Source: an uncultured bacterium (GTDB lineage: Bacteria > Planctomycetota > UBA1135 > UBA2386). From it: a stretch of 64,000 nucleotides of DNA. The notes under the pieces are model-generated. The model was given only the letters and a program-made list of their open reading frames with translations. It did no database searches and was not told where the DNA came from. Location: contig CALCZA010000054.1 in the NCBI GenBank assembly GCA_937906475.1, positions 42,134-106,133 of the forward strand, given 5' to 3'. A program made the position numbers and the translations under genes. This document shows, piece by piece, positions 43,184 to 52,228 of the stretch (position 1 is its first letter; the number at the start of each line of letters is the position of its first letter).

Positions 43184-44680
43184 ATGCCCGACGCCAAGGA
43201 AGAATTTGATCGCGGACCAACGCATGCGCCGCTCCCGAGCGAGCGTTGGAACGTCGCGGACACACTGCTGTTGGCGGTGCTTTCGTTGCTCGCGCTCGGC
43301 TTGCGCTTGCTTGCCATTGAGCAGTGGTCGTTCGGTGTGGTCGAAGCCGAGACGTTCCGGGCGTTGACCCAGCCGCTGTTTGGTGGGCCCGATGGCTTGA
43401 TGGCCAGCGACCAGAGCAGCTACCCCGTCGTGTTCTGGTTGTTGCGTTGGTTGTTGGAAATCGGCGCGTTGCCGGGCTTCACCGAAGGCTGGATCCGGTT
43501 GCCATTTGCGTTTGTCGGTTGCCTCTTAGTGCCGAGCATCGCGCTGTTTGCACAACCGATGTTTGGCCGCGGCGTCGCCTGCTTGGCGGCGCTGCTGATT
43601 GCCGTGCACCCCGGCCATATCGCCGCGAGCCAAACGGCGGATCCGATCGTGTTTGCAATGACCATCGCGGTCATTGCTGGCGCCGTGCGCCTGAGCGGCA
43701 TGCGTTGGTTGAGCATATTGCTCTGCGTGCTGGCGGGAGCTTGTCATCCGATTGGCTGGCTGTGTGGCCTCGGCATGCTGTGCGCAGGAGGCACGGATCG
43801 CATGCTTCGCAAGACCCCAGCATTGGTCTGGTGGTTGTTGTTGGCGCACGTGGTGGTGGTGGTGCCTTGCTTGCTGGATCAGGTTGGCTTGTCGTTGCCA
43901 ATCCTCGCGGTGATCGCAGTCCTGATCCGACCACCAGCCAATGGCATTGCCGACCCGGACGCTGCCAGTGCATCTGCTCCAAATACACTCGCTCCAAATA
44001 CACTGGGCTTGGGGCTAGCCACACTCGCTCCGTTGGTCGCCGGCGGCGTCTGGTGGTGGGTGGCCGGAACCTGCGCCGAGAGTGCCTGTATCGCCGCTTT
44101 GCCGCCGTTGGTTGTGCTCGGCAGTTGTTCGGTCGTGCGCTTCTCCAGCTGCCTGCGCGGGCAGTTACGTGCGAACGGGGAGCGGCGGAAGTGGCTGACG
44201 CGCCTGTTGGTTACGGCGCCGACTATCATGTTGCTCGGCGAACTGGCCACCGCCGTATTCTTATACTTTGCGATCTTTGCCGGGGGCCGACCGCCGTGGC
44301 GCGAGGTCCGTGATGCGGTGCTCGCGGCGACGACCAGCGGGCACCGCATCGAAGTCATTGCCGCACGTGGCTGTGATGTCATGCGCGTCTACTTACGACC
44401 GCGTCACTGGCTCGAACTGGACGTTGGCAACCGCGCCAATCGCGATCCGCATCCAGGCGTGCGGGTCTCGGCCTGGCCGGCAGACGCGGCAGCGGCGCAA
44501 TCGCTGCTGTCGATGCCTGACGCGATGCTGGTGTTGCAACACAATGAGTGGCGGGCGTTGCTGGGATCGCCAGAAGGCCGCGCGCTGGTTCAGGACTTCG
44601 TTCCGATCGATTTGTGGCCAAGTCAGCAACTGCTCGGCGATCAGTCGCTCTACTTGCTACAGCGTCGGCGCCAGGACTGA
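43184..44680 (+). CDS. GT-C mannosyltransferase-like membrane protein
   Basis: 498 residues from ATG 43184. Its first loop, LRLLAIEQWSFGVVEAETFRALTQPLFGG, has the acidic position (VEAE) expected after helix 1 in PMT/ArnT-type GT-C enzymes. HPGHIAASQTADPIVFAMTI matches the second conserved loop of that group. About 10-11 helices follow, and a soluble C-terminal part (about 390-498, VIAARGCDVMRVYLRPRHW) closes it. It should transfer a sugar from a polyprenyl-phosphate donor; substrate unknown. Inside is a short duplicated segment (APNTLAPNTLG). It ends 26 bases before the convergent xerD-like gene. Confidence 0.78.
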   Translation: MPDAKEEFDRGPTHAPLPSERWNVADTLLLAVLSLLALGLRLLAIEQWSFGVVEAETFRALTQPLFGGPDGLMASDQSSYPVVFWLLRWLLEIGALPGFTEGWIRLPFAFVGCLLVPSIALFAQPMFGRGVACLAALLIAVHPGHIAASQTADPIVFAMTIAVIAGAVRLSGMRWLSILLCVLAGACHPIGWLCGLGMLCAGGTDRMLRKTPALVWWLLLAHVVVVVPCLLDQVGLSLPILAVIAVLIRPPANGIADPDAASASAPNTLAPNTLGLGLATLAPLVAGGVWWWVAGTCAESACIAALPPLVVLGSCSVVRFSSCLRGQLRANGERRKWLTRLLVTAPTIMLLGELATAVFLYFAIFAGGRPPWREVRDAVLAATTSGHRIEVIAARGCDVMRVYLRPRHWLELDVGNRANRDPHPGVRVSAWPADAAAAQSLLSMPDAMLVLQHNEWRALLGSPEGRALVQDFVPIDLWPSQQLLGDQSLYLLQRRRQD

Positions 44681-44706
44681 TGTGCAGGGCGGATCAGTCG
44701 AACTGA

Positions 44707-45618
44707 TTACCCGCGCGGGTGCAGCTTCTGGTGCATCGAGCGCAGTCGTTCGTGATCGACGTGCGTGTAGACCTGCGTAGTCTGCAGTGACGCATGCCCG
44801 AGCATCTCTTGCACCGACCGCAGATCGGCGCCGCCCGCAACCAGATGCGTAGCGAATGAATGGCGTAGCGCGTGCGGCGAGCAGGCCATCGTCAGGCCAG
44901 CCTCGTTGGCGGCCTGCTTGACGATCTGGTAGATGCGAACCCGGTCGAGCGGCCGGCCGGTGCGTGACAAGAACAGCACGTCGCCCGGATCCCGCAGGGC
45001 GCGGGTGCGCAGTTTTGGGCGCACCGCGGTGCGGTAGCGTTCTACCCAGGCGAGCGCGCTGTCGGCGATCGGCACCAAGCGCTCCTTGTTGCCCTTGCCG
45101 AATGCTCGCACCAGCCGGTGCTCCTCAATGATGCTGGTCGTGCGCAGGCCCAAAACCTCGCTGACGCGGCAGCCTGTGGCATAAAGAACATGCAGAATCG
45201 CCAGGTCGCGCACACTCAGGTCGGTGCTCGGCTCCCGGTCGAGAAGTTTGGCGATATTCCGCCGGGTGAGGGCCTTGGGCAGCTTCTGTTCGAGCTTGGG
45301 GCCGAGCAGCCCCTCGGTGACGTCGCCGTCGACTTCGCCCTCGGCGTGCAAGAACCGGTAGAAGCCGCGGATCGCCGCGGCGGCGCGGGCCACCGAGGCT
45401 GGGGCGTGGCTGTGCAAAAGTTTCCCCAGGTGGCGGTCGATCTGTTCGCGGCCTGGCAGGGACTTTTCGGCCCGCAGCAACCGCTCAAGGTCATTGCGGT
45501 AGGCAGCTACCGTGTGCCGCGAGACCTGCAATTCGGCGCCGAGGTGGACCAGGAAGTCCGCCATCGCCTGTTGTGGCGATCCGGCTGACATTCCTTGGCT
45601 TACCGCGTCCGTTTGCAT
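44707..45618 (-). CDS. xerD: Tyrosine recombinase XerD/XerC family
   Basis: 303 residues from ATG 45618, the normal size. The N-terminal SAM-like core-binding domain includes FLVHLGAELQVSRHTVAAYRNDLERLL. The catalytic set is complete: R151 (ATGCRVSEVLGL), K175 (FGKGNKERLVPI), H249-x-x-R252 (SPHALRHSFATHL), H275 (LGHASLQTTQ) and Y284 (VYTHV). XerC/XerD resolve chromosome dimers at dif. I prefer XerD by the central AKLLD...VRDLAILHVLYATGCRVSEVLGL pattern, but the two are hard to tell apart. There is no sign of a mobile element around it. Longer starts upstream overlap the divergent promoter region. Confidence 0.93.
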   Translation of the reverse strand: MQTDAVSQGMSAGSPQQAMADFLVHLGAELQVSRHTVAAYRNDLERLLRAEKSLPGREQIDRHLGKLLHSHAPASVARAAAAIRGFYRFLHAEGEVDGDVTEGLLGPKLEQKLPKALTRRNIAKLLDREPSTDLSVRDLAILHVLYATGCRVSEVLGLRTTSIIEEHRLVRAFGKGNKERLVPIADSALAWVERYRTAVRPKLRTRALRDPGDVLFLSRTGRPLDRVRIYQIVKQAANEAGLTMACSPHALRHSFATHLVAGGADLRSVQEMLGHASLQTTQVYTHVDHERLRSMHQKLHPRG

Positions 45619-45682
45619 GGCCTCATTCTCCGGGTAATCCCGAGTTATCGCAAAGGAAGAAGAAGTAGGGGGCGCGGTTGCC

Positions 45683-45711
45683 TTGACGGCTTCCCAAGTG
45701 CTCCGTATCGT
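45683..45711 (+). promoter_or_regulatory. Promoter of the dksA-like/lspA operon
   Basis: TTGACG (45683-45688), a 17-base spacer and TATCGT (45706-45711), followed by CCTCGCCCC. The -35 and flanking GC (TTGACGGC) and the post -10 string are identical to those of rpsB. The leader to the ATG at 45799 is about 80 bases. Confidence 0.65.
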
Positions 45712-45798
45712 CCTCGCCCCTTCACCGTGGGGTGGTCCTACGGAGGAGAAGTAGTCCTTTGTTCCAACGGCTGACCGAACTGCGGTAGCCACAGCATC

Positions 45799-46239
45799 AT
45801 GCCAAAGCCGACGAAGCCCGACCTGGCCAAATACCGGAAAGTCCTGAAGCAGCAACTCGCAACCTTGAAGGGCGATGTTGGCTCAATGCGTGACGAGGCG
45901 CTGCGCGCGTCCGATCAGGATGCCTCAGTCGACCACTTGGCCGACCAGGGCACCGACAACTACGACCAAGGCTTTATGCTCGGGTTGATCGAGAACGAGG
46001 AAGAAACGATCAAACTCATCGAGGAAGCCGTCGACCGCATCGATGGTGAGGGCGACTGGGAATACGGTCAGTGCCCACTGTGCATCGAGTCGGCGCAAGA
46101 AGCGGCGGCCAAGGCTGGCAAGAAGTCGGCCAAGAAAGGCGACTCCTGGATCCTGAAGGCACGCCTCGAGTACTTGCCTTGGGCTCGATACTGCGTCAAG
46201 CATCAAGAAACCGAAGAGCGCAACCGCGAAAGCGCGTGA
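45799..46239 (+). CDS. DksA/TraR-family zinc-finger protein
   Basis: 146 residues. A lysine-rich coiled-coil hairpin (about 8-80, with DHLADQGTDNYDQGF, the conserved acidic tip region) leads into DWEYGQCPLCIE and PWARYCVKHQ. In DksA the zinc finger is CxxC-x17-CxxC. Here it is C92xxC95-x36-C132xxH135, with a basic insert of about 20 residues and a final histidine. Family members bind the RNA polymerase secondary channel; DksA adds to ppGpp control, and others are less well defined. It is coupled to lspA by a GTGA overlap. Confidence 0.85.
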   Translation: MPKPTKPDLAKYRKVLKQQLATLKGDVGSMRDEALRASDQDASVDHLADQGTDNYDQGFMLGLIENEEETIKLIEEAVDRIDGEGDWEYGQCPLCIESAQEAAAKAGKKSAKKGDSWILKARLEYLPWARYCVKHQETEERNRESA

Positions 46240-46877
46240 GTGCTGCCGCCAAGACCTCGGACGGCAGGGAAGTCGGTGTCACTTCGACGCCGGTTCCCGA
46301 ACCGAAGGGATTTGGCGGCAAGCTACTGTTCTGGGTGCCGTGGCCGATCCTGGTCGCAGTCGACTTGTGGAGCAAACACGCTGTGTTTGCCTTCATGGCC
46401 GAGCGCCATCCTGCCTCCATCGAAGTGAATAGGCCTGGCTACGAGGTGTTTTCCGGCGCGGTCAGCCTTGACCTCGTGACCTGGGGGAACACCGGCACGA
46501 TCTGGGGACTGTTCCAGGATGGCACAGCCGTGTTGATGGTGCTGCGTTGCATCGCGCTGATCGGCCTGTTGTGGTTCGTGCGCACGACGTCGCGCAGTGC
46601 CCGCCTGCAACTGACCGTGCTGAGCCTCGTCTTCGCCGGTGCCGTCGGCAACCTCTACGATAACTTTGTCCGGGCGGATCGCTCGGTGCGTGACTTCCTG
46701 CACTTTACGGGTTCTTGGCCGTGGGGATGGGAGTTCCCGGCCTTCAACGTGGCTGACTCGTGCATCACGGTCGGAGCCATTGGCCTGTTCGTGCTGATGT
46801 GGCGGGAGGATCATCGGCAGAAGGATCCGGACAGCCCCTCAAAAGCCACCCCTGCCAACGAAGCGAAGGTATCCTAA
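46236..46877 (+). CDS. lspA: Lipoprotein signal peptidase (signal peptidase II)
   Basis: 213 residues from the GTG at 46236 overlapping the dksA-like stop. This inner-membrane aspartic protease cuts lipoprotein signal peptides before the lipidated cysteine. Four helices and the family motifs are visible: LVAVDLWSKHAVF (D43, K47), NTGTIWGLF (85-93), AGAVGNLYDNF with catalytic D142 and FNVADSCITVG with catalytic D174. The usual DR after the first catalytic aspartate is DN here. The N-terminal 28 residues and C-terminal 25 are polar extensions. Its presence agrees with several lipoproteins in this window. Confidence 0.93.
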   Translation: MSAAAKTSDGREVGVTSTPVPEPKGFGGKLLFWVPWPILVAVDLWSKHAVFAFMAERHPASIEVNRPGYEVFSGAVSLDLVTWGNTGTIWGLFQDGTAVLMVLRCIALIGLLWFVRTTSRSARLQLTVLSLVFAGAVGNLYDNFVRADRSVRDFLHFTGSWPWGWEFPAFNVADSCITVGAIGLFVLMWREDHRQKDPDSPSKATPANEAKVS

Positions 46878-46924
46878 GAGTTCGCCCCGATCGCTCCGGT
46901 TGCGACCCTCCATTATCCGATCGA

Positions 46925-47896
46925 ATGACTGTGCTCGAAACCAACCTTGCAGGCCTCGAACTCGATAACCCGGTGCTCAGCGCCTCGGGCACGTTCGGGT
47001 CCGGCTGGGAAGGGCGGCAGTTTTCGGATCTCTCTACGGTTGGCGGCCTGGTTAGCAAGACGGTGACCCTCAAGCCGCGCCCTGGTAACCCGCCGCCACG
47101 GATTCTTGAGACGCCTTCGGGCATGCTGAACGCGATTGGGCTCGAGAATAAGGGCTCCGAAGTGTTCCTGCGCGACTCCTTGCCGCGCATGCAAGAGTTG
47201 GCCGAGAGTGGCCAGAAAGACGGCAAGCGCGGCCCACGCGTCATCGTCAATCTCGGTGGTAGCACCGCTGAGTTGGTCGAGTTGACCAAGCGCTTCTGCG
47301 CTGCCGGTGTCGACGCCCTTGAGATCAACTTGTCGTGTCCGAACGTCGCCCACGGGACCCGTTCGTCGACGGACCCGGCTTTGACCGAAGAAGTCATCGC
47401 AGCGGTCAAGTCGGTGGCGACGGTGCCAGTGTTCGCCAAGTTGACCCCGAACATCACCGACGTCGTGCCGATCGCTGTCGCCGCGCATCGCGGTGGTGCC
47501 GACGCCGTGACGTTGATCAATACGCTGGTTGGCATGGCCGTCGATTGGCGGCGCAAGAAGCCAGTGTTGGGCAACACCACCGGCGGCCTGTCCGGTCCGG
47601 CGATCAAGCCAGTCGCGTTGCGCATTGTCTACCAGGTTCGTGCTGCGTTGCCCGACCTGCCGATCGTCGCAGTGGGGGGCGCGCACTCGGCCGAGTGTGT
47701 TCTGGAGTTTGTTTGCGCGGGTGCCAGTGCGGTGCAGTTTGGCACGTCGCTGTTCTCCGATCCGACGTTGATGGTGCGCGTGGTCAACGATCTGCGCGAT
47801 CATCTAGGTGAAGCGGACACGAGCATCCATGAACTGCGCAGCGCCATGCACGAGAGCGCAGCGCGCATCAGCACCCCCGGAGGCGCCTCCCGATGA
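46925..47896 (+). CDS. pyrD: Dihydroorotate dehydrogenase, class 1B type catalytic subunit
   Basis: 323 residues from ATG 46925. It oxidises dihydroorotate to orotate in pyrimidine synthesis. Motifs: NPVLSASGTFGSG, GLVSKTVTLKPRPGNPPPRI (K45), SGMLNAIGLENKG, VNLGGS, ALEINLSCPNV with the class 1 catalytic cysteine C138, FAKLTPNITD, LINTLVGMAVDWRRKKP, GGLSGPAIKPVALRIVYQV and IVAVGGAHSAECVLEFVCAGASAVQFGT. Class 1B enzymes usually work with PyrK (FAD/Fe-S), which is not in the window. The stop overlaps the start of the response-regulator gene (ATGA). Confidence 0.94.
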   Translation: MTVLETNLAGLELDNPVLSASGTFGSGWEGRQFSDLSTVGGLVSKTVTLKPRPGNPPPRILETPSGMLNAIGLENKGSEVFLRDSLPRMQELAESGQKDGKRGPRVIVNLGGSTAELVELTKRFCAAGVDALEINLSCPNVAHGTRSSTDPALTEEVIAAVKSVATVPVFAKLTPNITDVVPIAVAAHRGGADAVTLINTLVGMAVDWRRKKPVLGNTTGGLSGPAIKPVALRIVYQVRAALPDLPIVAVGGAHSAECVLEFVCAGASAVQFGTSLFSDPTLMVRVVNDLRDHLGEADTSIHELRSAMHESAARISTPGGASR

Positions 47897-48774
47897 GACT
47901 GTCGGCGTTGACGGAGCAGATTGTCGACCAAGCCGTGTCGATCTATCAAGACCTGGCCTATGGCTCGGTCGTGCCAAAGAAGCGCGCGCAACCTGCTGGT
48001 GATGGTGATGGCGTGCTCGGCATGTTCCATAAGGAGCACGTCGAAACGGTGCCTGGCCACACTTGCAGTCGCTACAGCATGCGACTTGGCAACCGCAACT
48101 ACCCGTTCATGAAGCTCCTGCTGCAGGAACATCTGATCGCGGGCGAGTTCTTCTTCGGAGTCGACACCCATGACCAGATGGATATCGGCCCGGGATTTCC
48201 CGACTACGAGCAGTGGCTGGCGGTGCGCAAGTTCAACGGCGAGTTGAAGCGACGCATCGAAGAGAGCTTCGAATACGCCGGCTTGGACACCGCCGCGGTG
48301 GTGCGCCGATTGGTCGTCGAGTCGTGTGGCGACCAGGGCAAGCCATGCCGTGGGTTGGTGCTGATCGTCGATGACGAAGAAGACCTGGCCGCCGCCGTCG
48401 AAATACTGATGAAGCGCAGCGGCTTCCGCACCTGCACCGTGCACGATGGCAAGAGCGGCATCGTCGCTACCCGGGAATTGATGCCGGATCTCGTGCTGCT
48501 CGACTACGAACTGCCAGAACTTGATGGCCTCAAGGTCATTGAGCAGTTGCGCGCCGACGAATTGACGCGCGATATCCCGATCCTGCTCAACAGCTCCGCG
48601 CGCATGAGTATGGCCAATATCCAAAAAGCGGACGGCTTCCTCAGCAAGCCGTTCCCCGAGAGCTTGCTCAACGAGATGATCGATCGCGTGCTCAGTAAGC
48701 GCAATCGATCCCGCGATGGTCATACGGCCCCTACTTCCGCCACGAGCGGTGACGGTGGAGGGTCTGCGTTGTGA
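47893..48774 (+). CDS. Response regulator with novel N-terminal domain
   Basis: 293 residues. The C-terminal receiver (about 155-268) has all phosphorylation residues: D160 and D161 (LIVDDEED), D204 (VLLDYELP), S234/S235 in the Thr/Ser position (LLNSSARM) and K252 (LSKPF). It should be phosphorylatable. The N-terminal 150 residues have no motif I know: PGHTCSRYSMRLGNRNYPFMKLLLQEHLIAGEFFFGVDTHDQMD and a helix ELKRRIEESFEYAG. There is no DNA-binding or enzyme domain after the receiver, so the N-terminal part must carry the output. It is coupled to pyrD upstream and to a small exported protein downstream, both by 4-base overlaps. Confidence 0.85.
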   Translation: MRLSALTEQIVDQAVSIYQDLAYGSVVPKKRAQPAGDGDGVLGMFHKEHVETVPGHTCSRYSMRLGNRNYPFMKLLLQEHLIAGEFFFGVDTHDQMDIGPGFPDYEQWLAVRKFNGELKRRIEESFEYAGLDTAAVVRRLVVESCGDQGKPCRGLVLIVDDEEDLAAAVEILMKRSGFRTCTVHDGKSGIVATRELMPDLVLLDYELPELDGLKVIEQLRADELTRDIPILLNSSARMSMANIQKADGFLSKPFPESLLNEMIDRVLSKRNRSRDGHTAPTSATSGDGGGSAL

Positions 48775-49070
48775 GCGAACGCCAAAAGAACGTGTCATCC
48801 CCGCGGGCCACCGGCTTTGTGTCGGCGGTGTTGTTGGTGGTGCTACTGGCAACCAGTGGCTGGCCGTGCGGAGCGCATGCGCTGGTCGACAACACCTACG
48901 TCACTAGTTGTGAGAGTAGTCAGACCGAAGTCGGTCGTGTGGTTGCCGGCAGCCTGCCGTGTGCTGTGCATGAAGTGGTGCGCGAGGCGGTCCAGTTGCC
49001 GCGCGTCCGATCGCGTGCGCAGCGAGTTGATAGCTGGGGCTTGCCGCCAGCGCGTGCACCGACCGCCTAG
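48771..49070 (+). CDS. Small exported or membrane-anchored protein
   Basis: 99 residues from GTG 48771, overlapping the response-regulator stop (GTGA). Residues about 14-36 are hydrophobic (GFVSAVLLVVLLATSGW) and end near a PCGAHA possible signal-peptidase site. The mature part has three cysteines (at GWPCG, TSCES, LPCAV) and a basic, proline-rich tail. I do not recognise the family. The overlap and hydrophobic start are the main evidence that it is real. Confidence 0.55.
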   Translation: MSERQKNVSSPRATGFVSAVLLVVLLATSGWPCGAHALVDNTYVTSCESSQTEVGRVVAGSLPCAVHEVVREAVQLPRVRSRAQRVDSWGLPPARAPTA

Positions 49071-49107
49071 CCGCAGAGTCGTGCATTCCTTCGCTCTATT
49101 TTCGGGG

Positions 49108-49123
49108 GCCGACCAGCGTCGGC
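49108..49123 (+). other. Hairpin upstream of secA
   Basis: GCCGAC (49108-49113) / GTCGGC (49118-49123) with a CAGC loop, in the 152-base gap before secA. It is followed by TCTTGG, not a T tract. It could weakly terminate the pyrD operon or be part of a secA leader structure. Confidence 0.3.
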
Positions 49124-49222
49124 TCTTGGGAGCGAACCCCTCTGGATCGCCGTGCTGCGCGCGATCAGGCATCGGCTTCCTAGAGACGCTGCTGCTAGCT
49201 CCCACAAACACATCCGTCTGAT

Positions 49223-52200
49223 ATGAAATTTGATTTTGGCTCTATCCCGACCCGCATTGGCAAAGCCTTGCAGGGTGTCTTTGGCTCCGCCAACAAGCGC
49301 GCGCTGACTCAATACAACTCGATCATCAAAGCAGTCAACGGTCTCACAGAGTGGGCCGAGGGCCTGTCGCAAGAAGAGATCCAAGGCGAAGTCGTCGAGA
49401 TGAAGAAGTTGGTGCAGGAGGAGGCGCTGACGCTCGACGATGCGATGCCAAAGATGTTCGCTCTGACGCGTGAGGCCGCGGGCCGCGCGATGGGCATGCG
49501 TCACTTCGACGTGCAGTTGCTCGGGGGCGCCGTCTTGCACCTCGGCAAGATCGCTGAGATGTCGACTGGTGAAGGCAAAACGCTGGTCGCGACGCTGGCG
49601 GCATCGCTCAACGCACTGAGCGGTAAGGGTGTTTTCGTCGTCACGGTCAACGACTACTTGGCCAAACGTGACCGCGACTGGATGGCGCCGGTCTACGAAT
49701 ACCTCGGCCTGAAGGTCGGCGCGGTGCAAGGCAACATGCCGCCGCACTCGCGCCAAGAGCAATACAACTGCGACATCACCTACGGTACGAACAACGAGTT
49801 TGGCTTCGACTACCTGCGTGACAACATGAAGTGGAAGGCCGAGGAGCAGGTGCAGAAGGACCTGAACTTCGCCATTGTCGATGAAGTCGACTCGATCCTT
49901 GTCGATGAAGCGCGGACGCCCCTGATCATCTCCGGCGAAGGCGAGGGCACGACCGATCGTTTTGTCATGGCTGACCGCATCGCGCGTCAACTGAAGGTTG
50001 ACGAGCACTTCGAAGTCAAACTCAAGGAGCAGCAGTGCGTGCTCAGCGAGGACGGCATTGCTCGCGCCGAGAAACTTGTTGGCGTCGACAGCTTCTACAG
50101 CGATCCGGCACACATGGAGTGGCCGCACCTGCTCGAGACGGCGCTGCGGGCGCACCACATCTACGAGAAGGATAAGAACTACGTCGTCGTCGAGGGCAAG
50201 AACCCGGAAGGGCAACCGCAACCGCCGGAAGTCGTCATCGTCGATGAGTTCACCGGTCGTCTGATGCCGGGACGTCGTTGGAGTGACGGCCTGCACCAGT
50301 GTGTCGAGGCTAAGGAAGGCCTGCCGCCGCGTGAGGAGAACCGCACGCTGGCTACGATCACGCTGCAGAACTACTTCCGGATGTTCGACAAGTTGGCCGG
50401 CATGACCGGCACGGCAATGACTGAAGCGGCCGAGTTCTCGCGCATCTACGACTTGGATGTCGTGCAGGTGCCGTGCAACCGTCCGAACACGCGTGTCGAC
50501 ATCAACGACCAGATCTTCCTCGATGAGAAGAGCAAACTCGATGCGATCGTCGATGAGATCAACGCCGAGTGTAAGGGTGGTCGTCCCGTGCTGCTCGGCA
50601 CGACGTCGATCGCCAAATCGGAGAGCATCTCCGAAGCACTGAAGGCTGGCGGCATCAAGCACAACGTGCTCAACGCTAAGCAGCACGAACGCGAAGCTGA
50701 GATCATCACCCAGGCTGGCCGTAAGGGTGCCGTCACCGTGGCGACCAACATGGCTGGTCGTGGCACCGACATCGTGCTCGGCGGTAAGCCCGATGCACTG
50801 TGGGAAGCGCAGTGCAAGCAGAAGGGGCTCGAAGCCGACTCGGCCGAAGCCAAGCAGTTGCTCGAAGAACTGTTGGTTCAGTGCAAGGCGGAACAGCTTG
50901 AGGTGCTAGACCTTGGCGGCCTCTACGTGCTCGGCACCGAGCGCCACGAAGCGCGCCGTATTGACAACCAGTTGCGCGGCCGTTGTGGCCGTCAAGGCGA
51001 CCCGGGTCAGACGAAGTTCTTCCTGAGCTTCGATGACGACCTGATGCGCATCTTCGCGCGCGATTGGGTTCGCACGATGATGGAGCGCATGGGCCTGAAG
51101 TCCGGCGAAGTTATCGATAGTCCGATGGTGACGCGCGGTATCGCCAAGGCCCAGAAGAAGGTCGAAGCGCGCAACTTCGACATGCGCAAGCACCTCATCG
51201 AATACGACGAGGTGATGGATAAGCAGCGCAAGTTTATCTACACGCAGCGCCAGGACGCGCTCGAGTTCAAGGGGCTACGCGACAAGATCCTCGGCATGTT
51301 CGAGGAGGCGCTCGAGCCAATTGTCAGCACCTATTCGGCCGACAAGGACAAGCCGATCGACTACGAGGAGATCCGCAAGTGGATCTACCACCGTGTTGAC
51401 GACGGCTTGGACTTGACCGGCTTGGAAGAGGCGCCACGCGCAACGGTGTTCCAGTGGATCATGGATCGCGTCGAGAAGCTTCACGACGTGCGCGCCGAAC
51501 TCTACGGCGACGATTGGGACGACGTGCAGCGCTTCTTGATCCTCGAGACCATCGACAACAAGTGGAAAGACCACCTGTATGCGATGGACGTGCTCAAGCA
51601 GGGTGTCGGCCTGCGCAGCTACGCGCAGGTTGATCCGAAGAACGAGTACAAGAAGGAAGGCTTTGAGAAGTTCGGCCAACTCAAGCTCGAGGTCGCCGAC
51701 CACATCTGTGGTTTCATCTATAAGGAAGAGGCGACCAATACGATTCGCGATGTCGTCACCGGCAAGATGCAGCAGCAGCAGCAGCAACCGCAGCAGCAAA
51801 TGCCGCAGTCGCCGGAAGAGCTGCAAGCACTGTTCGAGCAGTTGATCGAGGCTGGCAAGGTGCCGCAGGAGATCCTCGATCGCATGGCTAGTGGCGAGAA
51901 GTTCCAGTTGCGCGCAACGCCGCAGGGACTCGCCCTGCAGCAGGGCGATGCTGACAATTCGCACATTGGTTCGGCCAACCCAGGTGAGGCGACCACTGCA
52001 CCGGCAGTCCCGAGGCAAGCGCCGCCGCCGCAGTCGCCGGCTCAGCGTTTGGCTCCGGCCCGTGCGATGCCGCGACCAACGCAGCCGCTGCCGCAACCTC
52101 AGCAGCAAGCGAAGCCTCTGCCCGTCAGCAAGCGCGCTCCGGGTGCCCCGAAGCCTGGCCGCAACGAAGCGTGTCCTTGCGGTTCGGGTGTGAAATACAA

Positions 52201-52228
52201 GAAGTGCTGCGCGCCACACTTTGACTAA
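49223..52228 (+). CDS. secA: Preprotein translocase ATPase SecA
   Basis: 1001 residues. It drives Sec-dependent export across the inner membrane. NBD1 has the Walker A STGEGKT (114-120) and [20 protein letters not shown] (DEAD-like VDEVD). The preprotein cross-linking domain, NBD2 ([51 protein letters not shown]) and helical domains ([13 protein letters not shown]) follow. The C-terminal linker is unusual: a QQQQQPQQQ run near 850 and a long A/P/Q-rich stretch (about 925-975) before the SEC-C zinc motif [13 protein letters not shown], which binds SecB or ribosomes. The length exceeds the 901 residues of E. coli mainly through this linker. The TAATG overlap couples it to the Kdo transferase gene. 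Confidence 0.98.
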   Translation: MKFDFGSIPTRIGKALQGVFGSANKRALTQYNSIIKAVNGLTEWAEGLSQEEIQGEVVEMKKLVQEEALTLDDAMPKMFALTREAAGRAMGMRHFDVQLLGGAVLHLGKIAEMSTGEGKTLVATLAASLNALSGKGVFVVTVNDYLAKRDRDWMAPVYEYLGLKVGAVQGNMPPHSRQEQYNCDITYGTNNEFGFDYLRDNMKWKAEEQVQKDLNFAIVDEVDSILVDEARTPLIISGEGEGTTDRFVMADRIARQLKVDEHFEVKLKEQQCVLSEDGIARAEKLVGVDSFYSDPAHMEWPHLLETALRAHHIYEKDKNYVVVEGKNPEGQPQPPEVVIVDEFTGRLMPGRRWSDGLHQCVEAKEGLPPREENRTLATITLQNYFRMFDKLAGMTGTAMTEAAEFSRIYDLDVVQVPCNRPNTRVDINDQIFLDEKSKLDAIVDEINAECKGGRPVLLGTTSIAKSESISEALKAGGIKHNVLNAKQHEREAEIITQAGRKGAVTVATNMAGRGTDIVLGGKPDALWEAQCKQKGLEADSAEAKQLLEELLVQCKAEQLEVLDLGGLYVLGTERHEARRIDNQLRGRCGRQGDPGQTKFFLSFDDDLMRIFARDWVRTMMERMGLKSGEVIDSPMVTRGIAKAQKKVEARNFDMRKHLIEYDEVMDKQRKFIYTQRQDALEFKGLRDKILGMFEEALEPIVSTYSADKDKPIDYEEIRKWIYHRVDDGLDLTGLEEAPRATVFQWIMDRVEKLHDVRAELYGDDWDDVQRFLILETIDNKWKDHLYAMDVLKQGVGLRSYAQVDPKNEYKKEGFEKFGQLKLEVADHICGFIYKEEATNTIRDVVTGKMQQQQQQPQQQMPQSPEELQALFEQLIEAGKVPQEILDRMASGEKFQLRATPQGLALQQGDADNSHIGSANPGEATTAPAVPRQAPPPQSPAQRLAPARAMPRPTQPLPQPQQQAKPLPVSKRAPGAPKPGRNEACPCGSGVKYKKCCAPHFD

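Noticed and set aside
44707..45618. Integrase of a mobile element
   Set aside because: Length, catalytic set and lack of attachment repeats, transposition genes or a tRNA junction fit a chromosomal Xer recombinase.
49067..50686. Minus-strand open frame of about 540 codons opposite secA
   Set aside because: SecA is unmistakable on the plus strand, and the antisense frame shows no domain.
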